The notes below the pieces were generated by a model. The model saw only the letters and a program-made list of their open reading frames with translations, ran no database searches and had not been told where the DNA came from. Made by a program: the position numbers and the translations under genes. Shown here piece after piece: positions 16,896 to 24,967 of a stretch of DNA of 64,000 bases. The DNA is taken from positions 1,066,501 to 1,130,500 of the forward strand of contig NZ_CABVGP010000002.1 of the NCBI RefSeq assembly GCF_902497555.1, read 5' to 3'. Numbering within the stretch: the stretch's first letter is position 1; every line of letters begins with the position of its first letter. The stretch is from Amycolatopsis camponoti (lineage in GTDB: Bacteria > Actinomycetota > Actinomycetes > Mycobacteriales > Pseudonocardiaceae).

Positions 16896-17792
16896 GTGGC
16901 CGTGCCGTCGCCGGACCTCGGGACGTTGCTGCGCGTGGGCCCGTTCGACGCCGCCCTGCGCGCGGCGATCCGCGCTCGCGGCCTGAGTCTCGACCGGCTG
17001 CGCGAGCACCTGCGGGCCCGCGGCGTCACGGTGACGACGGCGACGCTGAGCTACTGGCAGTCCGGCCGCAGCCGCCCCGAGCGGCGGGACTCGGTCCGCG
17101 GCCTGCGTCAGCTCGAAGCCGTTCTCGAGGTACCGGAAGGTTCTCTGGTCGCCTTGCTCGGGCCGCCGCGGGCGCGCCGGTCCTCGCTCGCGGAGATCGG
17201 GCGGTTCTGGCCGGACGGCCGGCGCATCGACGCCGCCGTGTCCGATGTGGACATCCGCTGGGACGAGCGGCTGACCCGGCTCGGCCAGCACGACGTGGTT
17301 GTCGTCGGCCCCGGCCGTGAGGAACTGGAGATCCGGTCGCGGCAGGTGCTGCGTGCGGAAGCCGACGGCCCGGACCGGTGGGTGGTGATCCTGCACCTCG
17401 ACGAGCACGACCGGCCGCTGCCGGAGCTGCGCGACCTGCGCGGCTGCCGGGCGGGCCGCAGCGTGCACCGGCCCGGGGACGGCCTGCTCGTCGTCGAACT
17501 GCTCTTCGACAGGCCGCTGCGGCGCGGCGAAACGGTGCTCACCGAGCACACGCTCGTCAACAAAGCGCCGCACCCGGTCGCGACGAACTACGAACGCAAG
17601 TTCCGGCTGCCGGTCCGCGAATACGTGCTCGAAATCCGGTTCTCGCCTGAGGCGGTTCCGGCGGTGTGCCGCCGGTTCGCCGAACCGGGTGAAGCAGCCG
17701 ACGTCGTCCCGGAATCCGGTGCGGTGCACGGGGTCGCGCTGAACTTCGGCCCCGGCCGGTACGGCTTCGAATGGGACTGGCCCGCCAGTTAA
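16896..17792 (+). CDS. Helix-turn-helix regulator with unknown C-terminal domain
   Basis: A 298-residue protein. Residues 15-75 carry an XRE-like helix-turn-helix (LRAAIRARGLSLDRLREHL and TATLSYWQSGRSRPER). The remaining 220 residues are an all-beta type region not assignable by eye, with WVVILHLDEHDRPLPELRDL and LPVREYVLEIRFSPEAVP; it could be a sensor domain. GTG start directly after a -10-like TAAGAT, so probably leaderless. The gene is bracketed by two identical TTAACTGTTAA palindromes, the second overlapping its own stop codon, and is followed by a secreted protease gene it may control. Confidence 0.75.
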   Translation: MAVPSPDLGTLLRVGPFDAALRAAIRARGLSLDRLREHLRARGVTVTTATLSYWQSGRSRPERRDSVRGLRQLEAVLEVPEGSLVALLGPPRARRSSLAEIGRFWPDGRRIDAAVSDVDIRWDERLTRLGQHDVVVVGPGREELEIRSRQVLRAEADGPDRWVVILHLDEHDRPLPELRDLRGCRAGRSVHRPGDGLLVVELLFDRPLRRGETVLTEHTLVNKAPHPVATNYERKFRLPVREYVLEIRFSPEAVPAVCRRFAEPGEAADVVPESGAVHGVALNFGPGRYGFEWDWPAS

Positions 17793-17799
17793 CTGTTAA
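17789..17799 (+). promoter_or_regulatory. TTAACTGTTAA palindrome upstream of secreted protease gene
   Basis: Second exact copy of the 11-bp palindrome, overlapping the TAA stop of the HTH gene. It ends 36 nt before a TCTAAG -10-like element at 17835-17840, ten bases (one helical turn) farther than the copy in front of the regulator gene. Confidence 0.65.
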
Positions 17800-17877
17800 G
17801 GACTTCCGGATCTTCAATTCGGTCTTTCCCGCGTTCTAAGGTCTGCGCACTCCACTCGCCGATCCGAGGAGAAACCG

Positions 17878-19677
17878 ATGCGCAGATTCGTTTCCGTCGC
17901 GAGCGTGGCCGCGTTGGCCGCGCTCGGACTGGGCGTCACCCCGGCCCAGGCGGCGCCACCGCCGAGTCACCCGCAGGCCGAGGTGGACGGCGTGGCCACC
18001 GCCTTCGGGCTCACCGCGGACCAGGCCCGGGCCCAGCTCGCGGCCCAGGACGACGCTCACCGGGTGGCCGCGGCCCTGCCCGCCGCGGTGCGCGCGGCCT
18101 CGGCCGGGCAGTGGTTCGACGCGGCCACCGGGAAGCTGACCGTCGCCGTGACGTCGGCCGCCGACGCCGGCCGGGTCGCCGCCGCGGGAGCCGTCGCGAA
18201 GGTCGTGACGCGGAGCCAGGCGGACCTGGACCGCACCGACGCCGCCGTCCGCTCGCTGGTCGGAGCGGGCGTGCCGGGCGTCTACGGCTGGGGTGTCGAC
18301 GTCCGCGGCAACGACGTCGGCGTCGACGTCGACCGCACGAAGAAGACCGCCGCGACCGAAAGCTTCCTTTCCCGGGTGAAGGATCTCGGCGTCCGGATCA
18401 CCGAGACGCCGACCTCGCCGCGGCAGCAGTCGGGCACGATCCAGACCGGCAACCCGTGGTGGCCGGGCAGCGAGAGCAACTGCTCGGTCGGCTTCCCGGC
18501 CACGGATTCCGGCGGTGCCAAGCACTTCCTCACCGCGGGCCACTGCACGAACGACCGTGACCAGGCCGCGTACGGCGCTTCGGGCCAGCAGAACAGGCTC
18601 GGCACGTCGAACGTCGGCGGCACACACAGCGTGAACGCCCGCGAAGGCGACATGGGCGTCGTCGCGGTGACGGAAGCGGGCTGGACCCTGTCCGCGTCGG
18701 TCAACACCTGGGGCGAGCCGGCGGTCACGCTGTCCGGCGCGGCCGAGGCGATGGTCGGCGACCGCGTCTGCCATTCCGGCAACACCTCGCACTGGCAGTG
18801 CGGCGAGGTCAAGTACACGCACAAGTCCGTCGACTACGGCGGCGGCCTGGTCATCGACGACCTGACCTGGACGACGGCGTGCTCCCTCGGCGGCGACTCG
18901 GGCGGCGGCTGGCTGCTCGGTGACAAGGCCACCGGCCTGCACGACGGCGGCCCGTCGAAGTGCGTCGACAACCCGAGTGACGGCGACCTCTCCCTGTTCC
19001 AGCCGGTGCTCGAGGCGCTGACCAGGTGGCAGCTCACGCTGGTGACCGGCAGCGGCGACACGACCCCGCCGAGCGCGCCCGCCAACCCGCGCGTCACCGG
19101 CTCGACAACCACCAGCGTGTCCCTCGCCTGGGACGCGTCGACCGGCGACGCCACCGCGTACGACGTCTACAACGGCTCCGCGCTCGCCACGAGCGTCGCG
19201 GGCACCACCGCCACGGTCACCGGGCTCTCGCCGGACACCGCGTACACCTTCACGGTCAAGGCACGCGACGTCGCGGGGAACGCGTCTCCCGCGAGCGCGG
19301 CCGTCACCGCGCGCACGCAGGCCGGGGGCGGCGGTCGGACTCTCACCAACGGCACGGACTACCCGATCCGCGACTACCAGCAGGTGTTCAGCCCGATCAC
19401 GTCCACCCTGACCGGCCAGGCGGCCACACCGCTTTCCGTCGCGGTCACGCTGCGGCACACCTGTGCCGAAGACCTCGGAGTCACGCTCCTCGACCCGAAC
19501 AGCCGGGCGTACGCGCTCAAGTACAGCGGCGGCGGCAGCACGTGCACGGTGTGGAACGGCACTCGCACGTTCACCGTCCCGGCAACCGCTCCGGCGGGCG
19601 GCCGGTGGCAGCTGCGCGTGACCGACTACGGGCCCGGCGACACCGGCACCCTGGACAGCTGGTCGATCACGCTCTAG
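17878..19677 (+). CDS. Secreted S1 chymotrypsin-like protease with Fn3 and P domains
   Basis: A 599-residue exported serine protease. Signal peptide 1-26 (ends AQAA). A streptogrisin-type pro-region spans about 30-185. The protease domain (about 187-388) has the triad His222 (TAGHC), Asp258 (REGDMGVV) and Ser341 (GGDSGGG), with Cys pairs around each. A fibronectin type III domain (about 397-482, TPPSAPANPRV to TAYTFTVKARDVAGNAS) and a C-terminal proprotein-convertase P domain (about 486-599) follow. Family proteins need cleavage of the pro-region to mature. GAGGAG lies 8 nt before the ATG. The TTAACTGTTAA site upstream suggests control by the neighbouring HTH protein. Confidence 0.93.
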   Translation: MRRFVSVASVAALAALGLGVTPAQAAPPPSHPQAEVDGVATAFGLTADQARAQLAAQDDAHRVAAALPAAVRAASAGQWFDAATGKLTVAVTSAADAGRVAAAGAVAKVVTRSQADLDRTDAAVRSLVGAGVPGVYGWGVDVRGNDVGVDVDRTKKTAATESFLSRVKDLGVRITETPTSPRQQSGTIQTGNPWWPGSESNCSVGFPATDSGGAKHFLTAGHCTNDRDQAAYGASGQQNRLGTSNVGGTHSVNAREGDMGVVAVTEAGWTLSASVNTWGEPAVTLSGAAEAMVGDRVCHSGNTSHWQCGEVKYTHKSVDYGGGLVIDDLTWTTACSLGGDSGGGWLLGDKATGLHDGGPSKCVDNPSDGDLSLFQPVLEALTRWQLTLVTGSGDTTPPSAPANPRVTGSTTTSVSLAWDASTGDATAYDVYNGSALATSVAGTTATVTGLSPDTAYTFTVKARDVAGNASPASAAVTARTQAGGGGRTLTNGTDYPIRDYQQVFSPITSTLTGQAATPLSVAVTLRHTCAEDLGVTLLDPNSRAYALKYSGGGSTCTVWNGTRTFTVPATAPAGGRWQLRVTDYGPGDTGTLDSWSITL

Positions 19678-19683
19678 GGACTC

Positions 19684-19718
19684 CCGCGGGCCGGGCGGTC
19701 GCCCCGCCCGGCCCGCGG
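19684..19718. terminator. Bidirectional terminator, 15-bp stem
   Basis: CCGCGGGCCGGGCGG (19684-19698) and CCGCCCGGCCCGCGG (19704-19718) pair perfectly with a 5-nt loop between the convergent protease and mycothione reductase genes. Confidence 0.85.
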
Positions 19719-19722
19719 TGAC

Positions 19723-21117
19723 TCAGTCCAGGGGCAGGTTGAGCAGGGCGTTCTCGACCAGCTCCGGCATCGCCGGGTGGATCCAGTACTGCCCGCGCGC
19801 CATCGAGCGCGCGTCCAGGCCGAAGCTCATCGCCTGGATCAGCGGCTGGATCACCGACGACGCCTGCGGCCCGATGATGTGCGCGCCGAGCAGCTGGCCG
19901 GTCGCGGGGTCGGCGAGGAGCTTCGCGAAACCCGTCGTGTCCTCCATCGCCCAGCCGTACGCGATCCCGGCGTAGTCCTGCTTCGAAGTGACGTAGGAGA
20001 CGCCCTTCGCGCGCGCCTTCTGCTCGGTGAGCCCGACGGAGGCGACCTGCGGGTGGGTGAACACCGCGTGCGGCACGAACCGGTGATCGGCCTTGATCCG
20101 CTCGTCCGGGTGCAGCAGGTTGTGCTGCACCACGCGGGATTCGTGGTTCGCGACGTGCTTCAGCTCGTGCGGCGAGGAGAGGTCGCCGAGCGCGTAGATG
20201 CCCTCGACCACGGTCTCCTGGTAGTCGTCCACCACGACGTGCCCACTGTCCAAAGTGGTCACTCCGGTGGCGGCGACGTCGAGCAGGTCGGAGTTCGGCT
20301 TCCGGCCGGTGGCGATCAGCAGGAGGTCGGCCTCGACGGTTTCCGCGCCCTGCGGGCCTTCGAGGTCCAGCGCGACGCCGCTGTCGGTCTTGCGCGCCCG
20401 CACGGTCTTGCGGTCCAGGCGGACGTCGAAGCGTTCCGAAGCCAGCTCGGTGAAGCGCGCGCTGACGTCCTCGTCTTCCGAGCGCAGCAGCCGCCCGGAG
20501 CGGTTGACCAGCGTGACCTGCACGCCGAAGGACGCGAAGACGTGCGCGAACTCGGCCGCGATGTACCCGCCGCCGAGGATGACGATGCGCTCGGGCAGCT
20601 CGTCGAGGCGCATCACCGTGTCGGACGTGTGGTAGTCGACGTCGCTCAGGCCCGGGATGTCCGGGATGACCGGGCGCCCGCCCGCGGCGAGCACGAACTG
20701 GTCGGCGGTGAGCACCTCGTCGGTGCGGCCGTCGGAGAAGCTGACGCGCAGCTCCTTGTGCCCGGTGAAGCGGCCGGTGCCCTCGTAGACGTCGACGTTC
20801 TTGTTGTCCTCGTGGCTGCGGCGGTACTCCGCGCCGCCCGCGGCGATCGGGTCGATCCGGCCGAAGATCCGGTCGCGGATGTCGCGCCAGCGCACGCCCT
20901 TCAGCTCTTCGTCGACGCCGTACTTCGCGCTGTGCGAAGGCGTGTACGCGACGTCGGCGGCGTACACGAACATCTTCGTCGGGATGCAGCCGACGTTCAG
21001 GCAGGTGCCACCGAAGGTGCCCTTCTCCACGATCGCCGTCTTCTTGCCGGCGAAGTCCGGGCCGAGGATGGAGTTCCCCGATCCCGTCCCGACGATCACC
21101 AGGTCGTAGTGGGGCAC
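19723..21117 (-). CDS. mtr: Mycothione reductase
   Basis: NADPH- and FAD-dependent reduction of mycothiol disulfide, keeping mycothiol reduced; Rv2855 is the characterised relative. The 464-residue protein has the FAD motif GTGSGN at 10-15, the redox pair Cys39/Cys44 in GGTCLNVGCIPTK, the NAD(P)H motif GGGYIAAEFA, the second FAD motif IYALGDLSS, and the C-terminal dimer-interface His in YWIHPAMPEL that activates the thiol. The shorter TSGN-like first loop and Met-Phe after the redox pair are typical of Mtr rather than lipoamide dehydrogenase. GTG start with GGAGG 6-7 nt upstream. Confidence 0.93.
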   Translation of the reverse strand: MPHYDLVIVGTGSGNSILGPDFAGKKTAIVEKGTFGGTCLNVGCIPTKMFVYAADVAYTPSHSAKYGVDEELKGVRWRDIRDRIFGRIDPIAAGGAEYRRSHEDNKNVDVYEGTGRFTGHKELRVSFSDGRTDEVLTADQFVLAAGGRPVIPDIPGLSDVDYHTSDTVMRLDELPERIVILGGGYIAAEFAHVFASFGVQVTLVNRSGRLLRSEDEDVSARFTELASERFDVRLDRKTVRARKTDSGVALDLEGPQGAETVEADLLLIATGRKPNSDLLDVAATGVTTLDSGHVVVDDYQETVVEGIYALGDLSSPHELKHVANHESRVVQHNLLHPDERIKADHRFVPHAVFTHPQVASVGLTEQKARAKGVSYVTSKQDYAGIAYGWAMEDTTGFAKLLADPATGQLLGAHIIGPQASSVIQPLIQAMSFGLDARSMARGQYWIHPAMPELVENALLNLPLD

Positions 21118-21212
21118 TGCATCCTCCGCGGGGTCGGTTCCGGTCGTTCACCCTAGCCAACCGTCGCCGCGAAGCGCGTGTTCCCGCCTGTGCTTAACGT
21201 CGTATTACGTGC

Positions 21213-22085
21213 TCAGTGGCCGTTGCCGGTGAAGTGCATCCGGTCCTTCGGGCTGGTCCAGGCACCGCCCCAGCTCCACCCGATCGCCGCGAACGCGCGC
21301 ACGGTCGCGTCCCCGGCCAGGACCATGCCCGGACGGCGGTTCGCGCGGTCGAGGTAGGCCGAGGCCAGCTCGGGCAGCACGAGCGCGCCCTGGGTGTAGG
21401 GGTTGCAGAACGGGTTGACGTCCACCGCGAGCCCGTACGCGTGCGCCGACCAGCTGGTCTGCCCGCGTGCCGGGCGGCAGACGAACGCGCTGGTCGAGTT
21501 GCCGTCGCCGGTCGGCGGCGCGGTCAGCTCGGCCGGGCTGGTCACGCGCATCTCCTCCAGCGGGAAGCGCGCGGCGAAGAGCTGCCCGAAGACCTGGGTG
21601 ATGCCGGTGGCGCCTTTCGCGTTGACCAGCATCTCGCCGGTGTGCGCGCGGCCGTCGAACCCGCGGAAGGACATCGTCAGGTAGCGCAGGTCGGCGGACT
21701 TGACCGGGCAGGCCGGCTGCCAGGTGCTGCGCGCGAGGACGTCGGCGGGCACCGCGCTGATCGTCGCGTGGTACGCACCGTCGGCCGGCGGCGGTAAGAC
21801 GTCTTTTGTCGGAAGTGCCCGGTTCACCAGTTCGGGTGGCGTCGGCTCGATCTCCCCGAAGCCGCCGGGGCCGAGGGGGAGCGGACGGGCACCCACCTGC
21901 CAGGTGACGGCGGGCGCTTTCGCCGCCGCCGGCGGCGCCGAAGTCACCGGGGCGGGGGGTTTGGCCACCGCGGTCGGGGCCGGCGTCGCGGCCACCGGCT
22001 GCGGGCTCTGCGGGACTTCCGACGTGCAGGCGCCCAGCGTGAGAGCCAGGAGCGTGCCGCACGCCGCCGTCGCTGTCGGTCGCAT
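21213..22085 (-). CDS. Lipoprotein M15-family D-Ala-D-Ala carboxypeptidase-like protein
   Basis: A 290-residue cell-surface zinc peptidase. The signal ends in a lipobox LGAC, so it should be lipid-anchored. A proline/alanine-rich spacer (to about residue 65) leads to the M15 (VanY/M15C) domain at the C-terminus, with the ligand motif SWSAHAYGLAVDVNP (His and Asp) and the final His in KDRMHFTGNGH. The ATG was chosen because it begins the signal peptide directly; an upstream GTG/ATG frame adds 19 residues without signal character. A stand-alone gene of probable peptidoglycan trimming function. Confidence 0.88.
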   Translation of the reverse strand: MRPTATAACGTLLALTLGACTSEVPQSPQPVAATPAPTAVAKPPAPVTSAPPAAAKAPAVTWQVGARPLPLGPGGFGEIEPTPPELVNRALPTKDVLPPPADGAYHATISAVPADVLARSTWQPACPVKSADLRYLTMSFRGFDGRAHTGEMLVNAKGATGITQVFGQLFAARFPLEEMRVTSPAELTAPPTGDGNSTSAFVCRPARGQTSWSAHAYGLAVDVNPFCNPYTQGALVLPELASAYLDRANRRPGMVLAGDATVRAFAAIGWSWGGAWTSPKDRMHFTGNGH

Positions 22086-22266
22086 CGAATCAGCTTGACA
22101 GAAGCGTTCGGTGAGCGCGGAGTCCACCCGTTTCAGTGACACCGTTTCGGGCCCACTCCGATTAGGGTATTCAGCGCCGCTCGTTCACGCACCGGAGTCA
22201 TCCGGGTGCCGAGCGCTCTGACTTGTGCTGTTCGCTCGTGTTGATTTGAAAGAGGGGGAACGACCC

Positions 22267-23079
22267 ATGTCCGTGAAGTCCCGCCGATCCCTGCTGCTCG
22301 TGAGCGGCGCGCTCCTCGCGGTCGCCGCGGCCGCCGTCCCGGTGGTGGTCGGCACGGCGTCGGCGGACCCGGCGTCCGCCAACCAGCCGCGGATCGTGGG
22401 CGGTGACAAGGCCTCGCTCTCCGATCACCCGTACGCGGTGTACCTGACCGACGCGGGCGGCAACCAGTTCTGCGGCGCCGTCATCGTCAGCTCGACGGCG
22501 GTCGCGACGGCCGCGCACTGTGCCAAAGCGGTGGGGAAGTCGGACGTCCGCGTGGTGGCCGGCCGGGAGGACAAGCGCACCGACGACGGTGACGTGCTGA
22601 GCGTGTCGAAGGTCTGGATCAGCAAGGGCTACACCGACCCGACGCAGGGCGACGACATCGCGGTCCTGACCGTCCGCGGCCAGTTCAACTACCGGCCCGC
22701 GAAGCTGCCCGGCAACGGTGACGCGGCGTCGTACAGCGCGGGCACGAAGGCGACGGTGCTCGGCTGGGGCCGCGTCGCCGACGGCGGCGACCGGTCCGAC
22801 TACCTGCGCAGCGCCCAGGTCCCGGTGGTCTCGGACAGCGCCTGCCGCTCCGACTACTCGGTGTACGACCAGAAGACGATGGTCTGCGCGGGCTACCCCG
22901 AGGGCGGCATCGATGCCTGCCAGGGCGACTCCGGCGGCCCGCTCGTGGTGGGCGACACGCTGATCGGGATCGTGTCCTTCGGCGACGGCTGCGGCAAGGC
23001 GGGCAAGCCGGGGGTCTACACGCGCGTCTCGGCGTACACCGACGACATCGAGGCCCAGGCCAAGCCGCGCCTCTTCTAG
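22267..23079 (+). CDS. Secreted trypsin-like serine protease (S1A)
   Basis: A 270-residue exported protease. Signal peptide about 1-32, short pro-peptide, and Arg42 before IVGG at 43-46, the canonical trypsin activation site. The triad is His84 (TAAHC), Asp130 (DIAVL) and Ser222 (GDSGGP); Asp216 lies six residues before the serine, which gives Arg/Lys specificity. Cys pairs match trypsin disulfides. ATG with GAGGGGGAACG upstream. Such enzymes are common exoenzymes of soil actinobacteria. It is transcribed toward the ElaA-like gene with an 18-nt gap. Confidence 0.95.
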   Translation: MSVKSRRSLLLVSGALLAVAAAAVPVVVGTASADPASANQPRIVGGDKASLSDHPYAVYLTDAGGNQFCGAVIVSSTAVATAAHCAKAVGKSDVRVVAGREDKRTDDGDVLSVSKVWISKGYTDPTQGDDIAVLTVRGQFNYRPAKLPGNGDAASYSAGTKATVLGWGRVADGGDRSDYLRSAQVPVVSDSACRSDYSVYDQKTMVCAGYPEGGIDACQGDSGGPLVVGDTLIGIVSFGDGCGKAGKPGVYTRVSAYTDDIEAQAKPRLF

Positions 23080-23097
23080 TCGTGGTAAGCAGGGGGC

Positions 23098-23532
23098 ATG
23101 CCGACCCTGCACGACGCGACCGGGCCCGAGCTGACCGCCGCCCAGCTCCACGACATCCTCCGCCTGCGCGTGGACGTGTTCGTGGTGGAGCAAAAGGCGG
23201 CGTACCCCGAGCTGGACGGCCGTGACCTGCGGCCAGACACCCGCCACCTGTGGTTCTCGGACGCCAGTGGAGTGCTGTCATACCTGCGGGTCCTGGCGGA
23301 TCCGGGCGGCGTCCGCCGCATCGGCCGCGTGGTGACGGCGCCCTCCGCCCGCGGCCGGGGCCTGGCGGCCCAGCTGATGGACGCGGCCCTGCTCACCCCG
23401 GGCGAGTACGTCCTGGACGCGCAAACGTACGTCCAGGGCTTCTACGCGCGCTACGGCTTCGTCCCGGAAAGCGCGGAGTACGAGGACGAAGACGGAATCC
23501 CGCACATCACCATGCGCCGCCTCCCGCAGTAA
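23098..23532 (+). CDS. ElaA-family GNAT acetyltransferase
   Basis: A 144-residue GNAT protein of the ElaA type: LRLRVDVFVVEQKAAYPELDGRDL near the start and the acetyl-CoA loop GRVVTAPSARGRGLAAQLMD in the middle, then the GFYARYGFVP segment. The mycobacterial neighbour Rv2851c has the same length and place in the mtr region. Substrate unknown. AGGGGGC precedes the ATG. Its stop codon lies at the edge of the repeat array that fills the space to the converging bioF-type gene. Confidence 0.9.
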   Translation: MPTLHDATGPELTAAQLHDILRLRVDVFVVEQKAAYPELDGRDLRPDTRHLWFSDASGVLSYLRVLADPGGVRRIGRVVTAPSARGRGLAAQLMDAALLTPGEYVLDAQTYVQGFYARYGFVPESAEYEDEDGIPHITMRRLPQ

Positions 23533-23536
23533 TCGG

Positions 23537-23683
23537 CGTGATCAGAGAGTCGACACGCGTGATCGAAAGGTCGACACGCGTGACTGGAGGGACGACACGG
23601 AGAGCGGCCCGCGGTGAAGTCGTGTCGACCCTCTGATCACGCGTGTCGACTCCTCAATCACGCGTGTCGACCCTCTGGGCACG
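23537..23683. repeat. Inverted array of 21-nt units between convergent genes
   Basis: Two 63-nt arms (23537-23599 and 23621-23683) are inverted repeats of each other (53 of 63 positions) around a 21-nt spacer. Each arm is three tandem 21-nt units with the pattern CGTGATCNGAGR followed by GTCGACACG. The arms fill the whole gap between the ElaA-like and bioF-type stop codons. In RNA from either strand they would form one very long hairpin, so a bidirectional terminator is likely; the tandem structure is far beyond what a terminator needs. Confidence 0.9.
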
Positions 23684-23685
23684 GC

Positions 23686-24861
23686 TCAGGCGGTCGCACC
23701 CCGAGGCGCCGTCGCCGTGATCACCTTCACCGCGCGGTCCACATCGGACTCCGTGAGGTCGGCCCGCGCGGTCAGCCGCAGCCGCGAGATGCCGTCCGGC
23801 ACCGACGGCGGCCGGAAGCACCCGACGCGGATGCCCTGCTCCGCGCACGCCCCCGCCCACGCGACAGCCGCCTCCGCGGACGGCGCCTGAACCGAGATCA
23901 CGGCCGCGTCCGGCAGGCTCGCCTTCAGCCCGGCCGCCTGCAACGACATCGCCAGGTTGCCCGCGTTCTCCAGCACCTTCCCCGCCAGCCCCGGCTCCTC
24001 CTTCAGCGCGTGCAACGCGGCCAGCGCGGCGGCGGCGCTCGCGGGCGCCAAAGCGGTGTCGAAGATGAAGCTGCGAGCCGTGTCCACCAGGTGCTTGATC
24101 ACGCGACGCGGCCCCAGCACCGCCCCGCCCTGGGCGCCGAGGGACTTCGACAGCGTCAACGTCGTGACGACGTCGGGCGCGCCCGACAGCCCGGCCGCGT
24201 GGACGGCGCCCCGGCCGCCGTCGCCGAGGATGCCGAAGCCGTGTGCGTCGTCGACCAGCATCGCCGCGCCGTGCGAACGGCAGATCCCGGCCAGCTCGGC
24301 GAGCGGGGCGAGGTCGCCGTCGACCGAGAACACCGAGTCGGTCACCACCAGCGCCCGCGGTTTCCGCCGGGTCGCCAGCGCGTTCTCGATCGCCGACGGC
24401 GTCGCGTGCGCGACCGCGGCGACGTCGGCCCGCGAGAGCCGGCAGCCTTCGATCAGCGACGCGTGGATGTACTTGTCGGTGACGATCGCGGACTCGGACC
24501 CCGACAGCGCCGTCACCGCTCCGAGGTTCGCGGCGAAGCCGGAGGAGAACACCAGCGCCGCCTGCACGCCGCAGAACCGGGCGAGGTCCAGTTCCAGCTC
24601 GGTGTGCAGCTCGGTGGATCCGGTGACCAGCCGGGAGCCGGTCGACCCGGCGCCCCAGCGCAGCGCGGCGGCCGCGGCGGCCCCGGCGACGCGCTTATCG
24701 CGGGCCAGCCCGAGGTAGTCGTTGCCGGCCAGGTCCAGCTCGTCCGTCTTCGCGGGACGCGGGCGCAGCTGCCGCACGAGCCCCGCGTTCGCCCGCTTCT
24801 CCGCCTCGGTGTCGAGCCAGTCGAAAACCTCTTCGGGCGGGAGAGCCGGCGGCGTAGTCAC
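23686..24861 (-). CDS. bioF: 8-amino-7-oxononanoate synthase (alpha-oxoamine synthase family)
   Basis: A 391-residue PLP enzyme that condenses pimeloyl-ACP/CoA with alanine in biotin synthesis, or a close relative of the same alpha-oxoamine synthase family. Visible: the substrate region AGNDYLGLARDKRV, GAGSTGSRLVTGST, the PLP stacking His in HASLIEG, VDDAHGFGILG with Asp/His, and the Schiff-base Lys in LTLSKSLGAQGG. GTG start gives the usual length. No other biotin genes are adjacent, so bioF is an assignment by family only. Upstream lies the terminator of the DEAD-box gene. Confidence 0.87.
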   Translation of the reverse strand: MTTPPALPPEEVFDWLDTEAEKRANAGLVRQLRPRPAKTDELDLAGNDYLGLARDKRVAGAAAAAALRWGAGSTGSRLVTGSTELHTELELDLARFCGVQAALVFSSGFAANLGAVTALSGSESAIVTDKYIHASLIEGCRLSRADVAAVAHATPSAIENALATRRKPRALVVTDSVFSVDGDLAPLAELAGICRSHGAAMLVDDAHGFGILGDGGRGAVHAAGLSGAPDVVTTLTLSKSLGAQGGAVLGPRRVIKHLVDTARSFIFDTALAPASAAAALAALHALKEEPGLAGKVLENAGNLAMSLQAAGLKASLPDAAVISVQAPSAEAAVAWAGACAEQGIRVGCFRPPSVPDGISRLRLTARADLTESDVDRAVKVITATAPRGATA

Positions 24862-24916
24862 GTCCCGCAGTCTCCCACCCGGGCTCCGCGCGGCCGGGAA
24901 GCGGGCCCGGAAACGC

Positions 24917-24948
24917 CGGAAGCCCCGGACCGAGGTCCGGGGCTTCCG
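24917..24948 (-). terminator. Terminator of the DEAD-box helicase gene
   Basis: CGGAAGCCCCGGACC (24917-24931) pairs with GGTCCGGGGCTTCCG (24934-24948), leaving a tight 2-4-nt loop. On the minus strand it is followed by GCGTTTCC, a weak T-rich tail, 20 nt past the helicase stop. Confidence 0.75.
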
Positions 24949-24967
24949 AAAACTTCCGAGCAGACGA

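Noticed and set aside
19723..21117. Lipoamide dehydrogenase instead of mycothione reductase
   Set aside because: The short first flavin loop and synteny with Rv2855 fit mycothione reductase; no E2/E3 complex gene is nearby.
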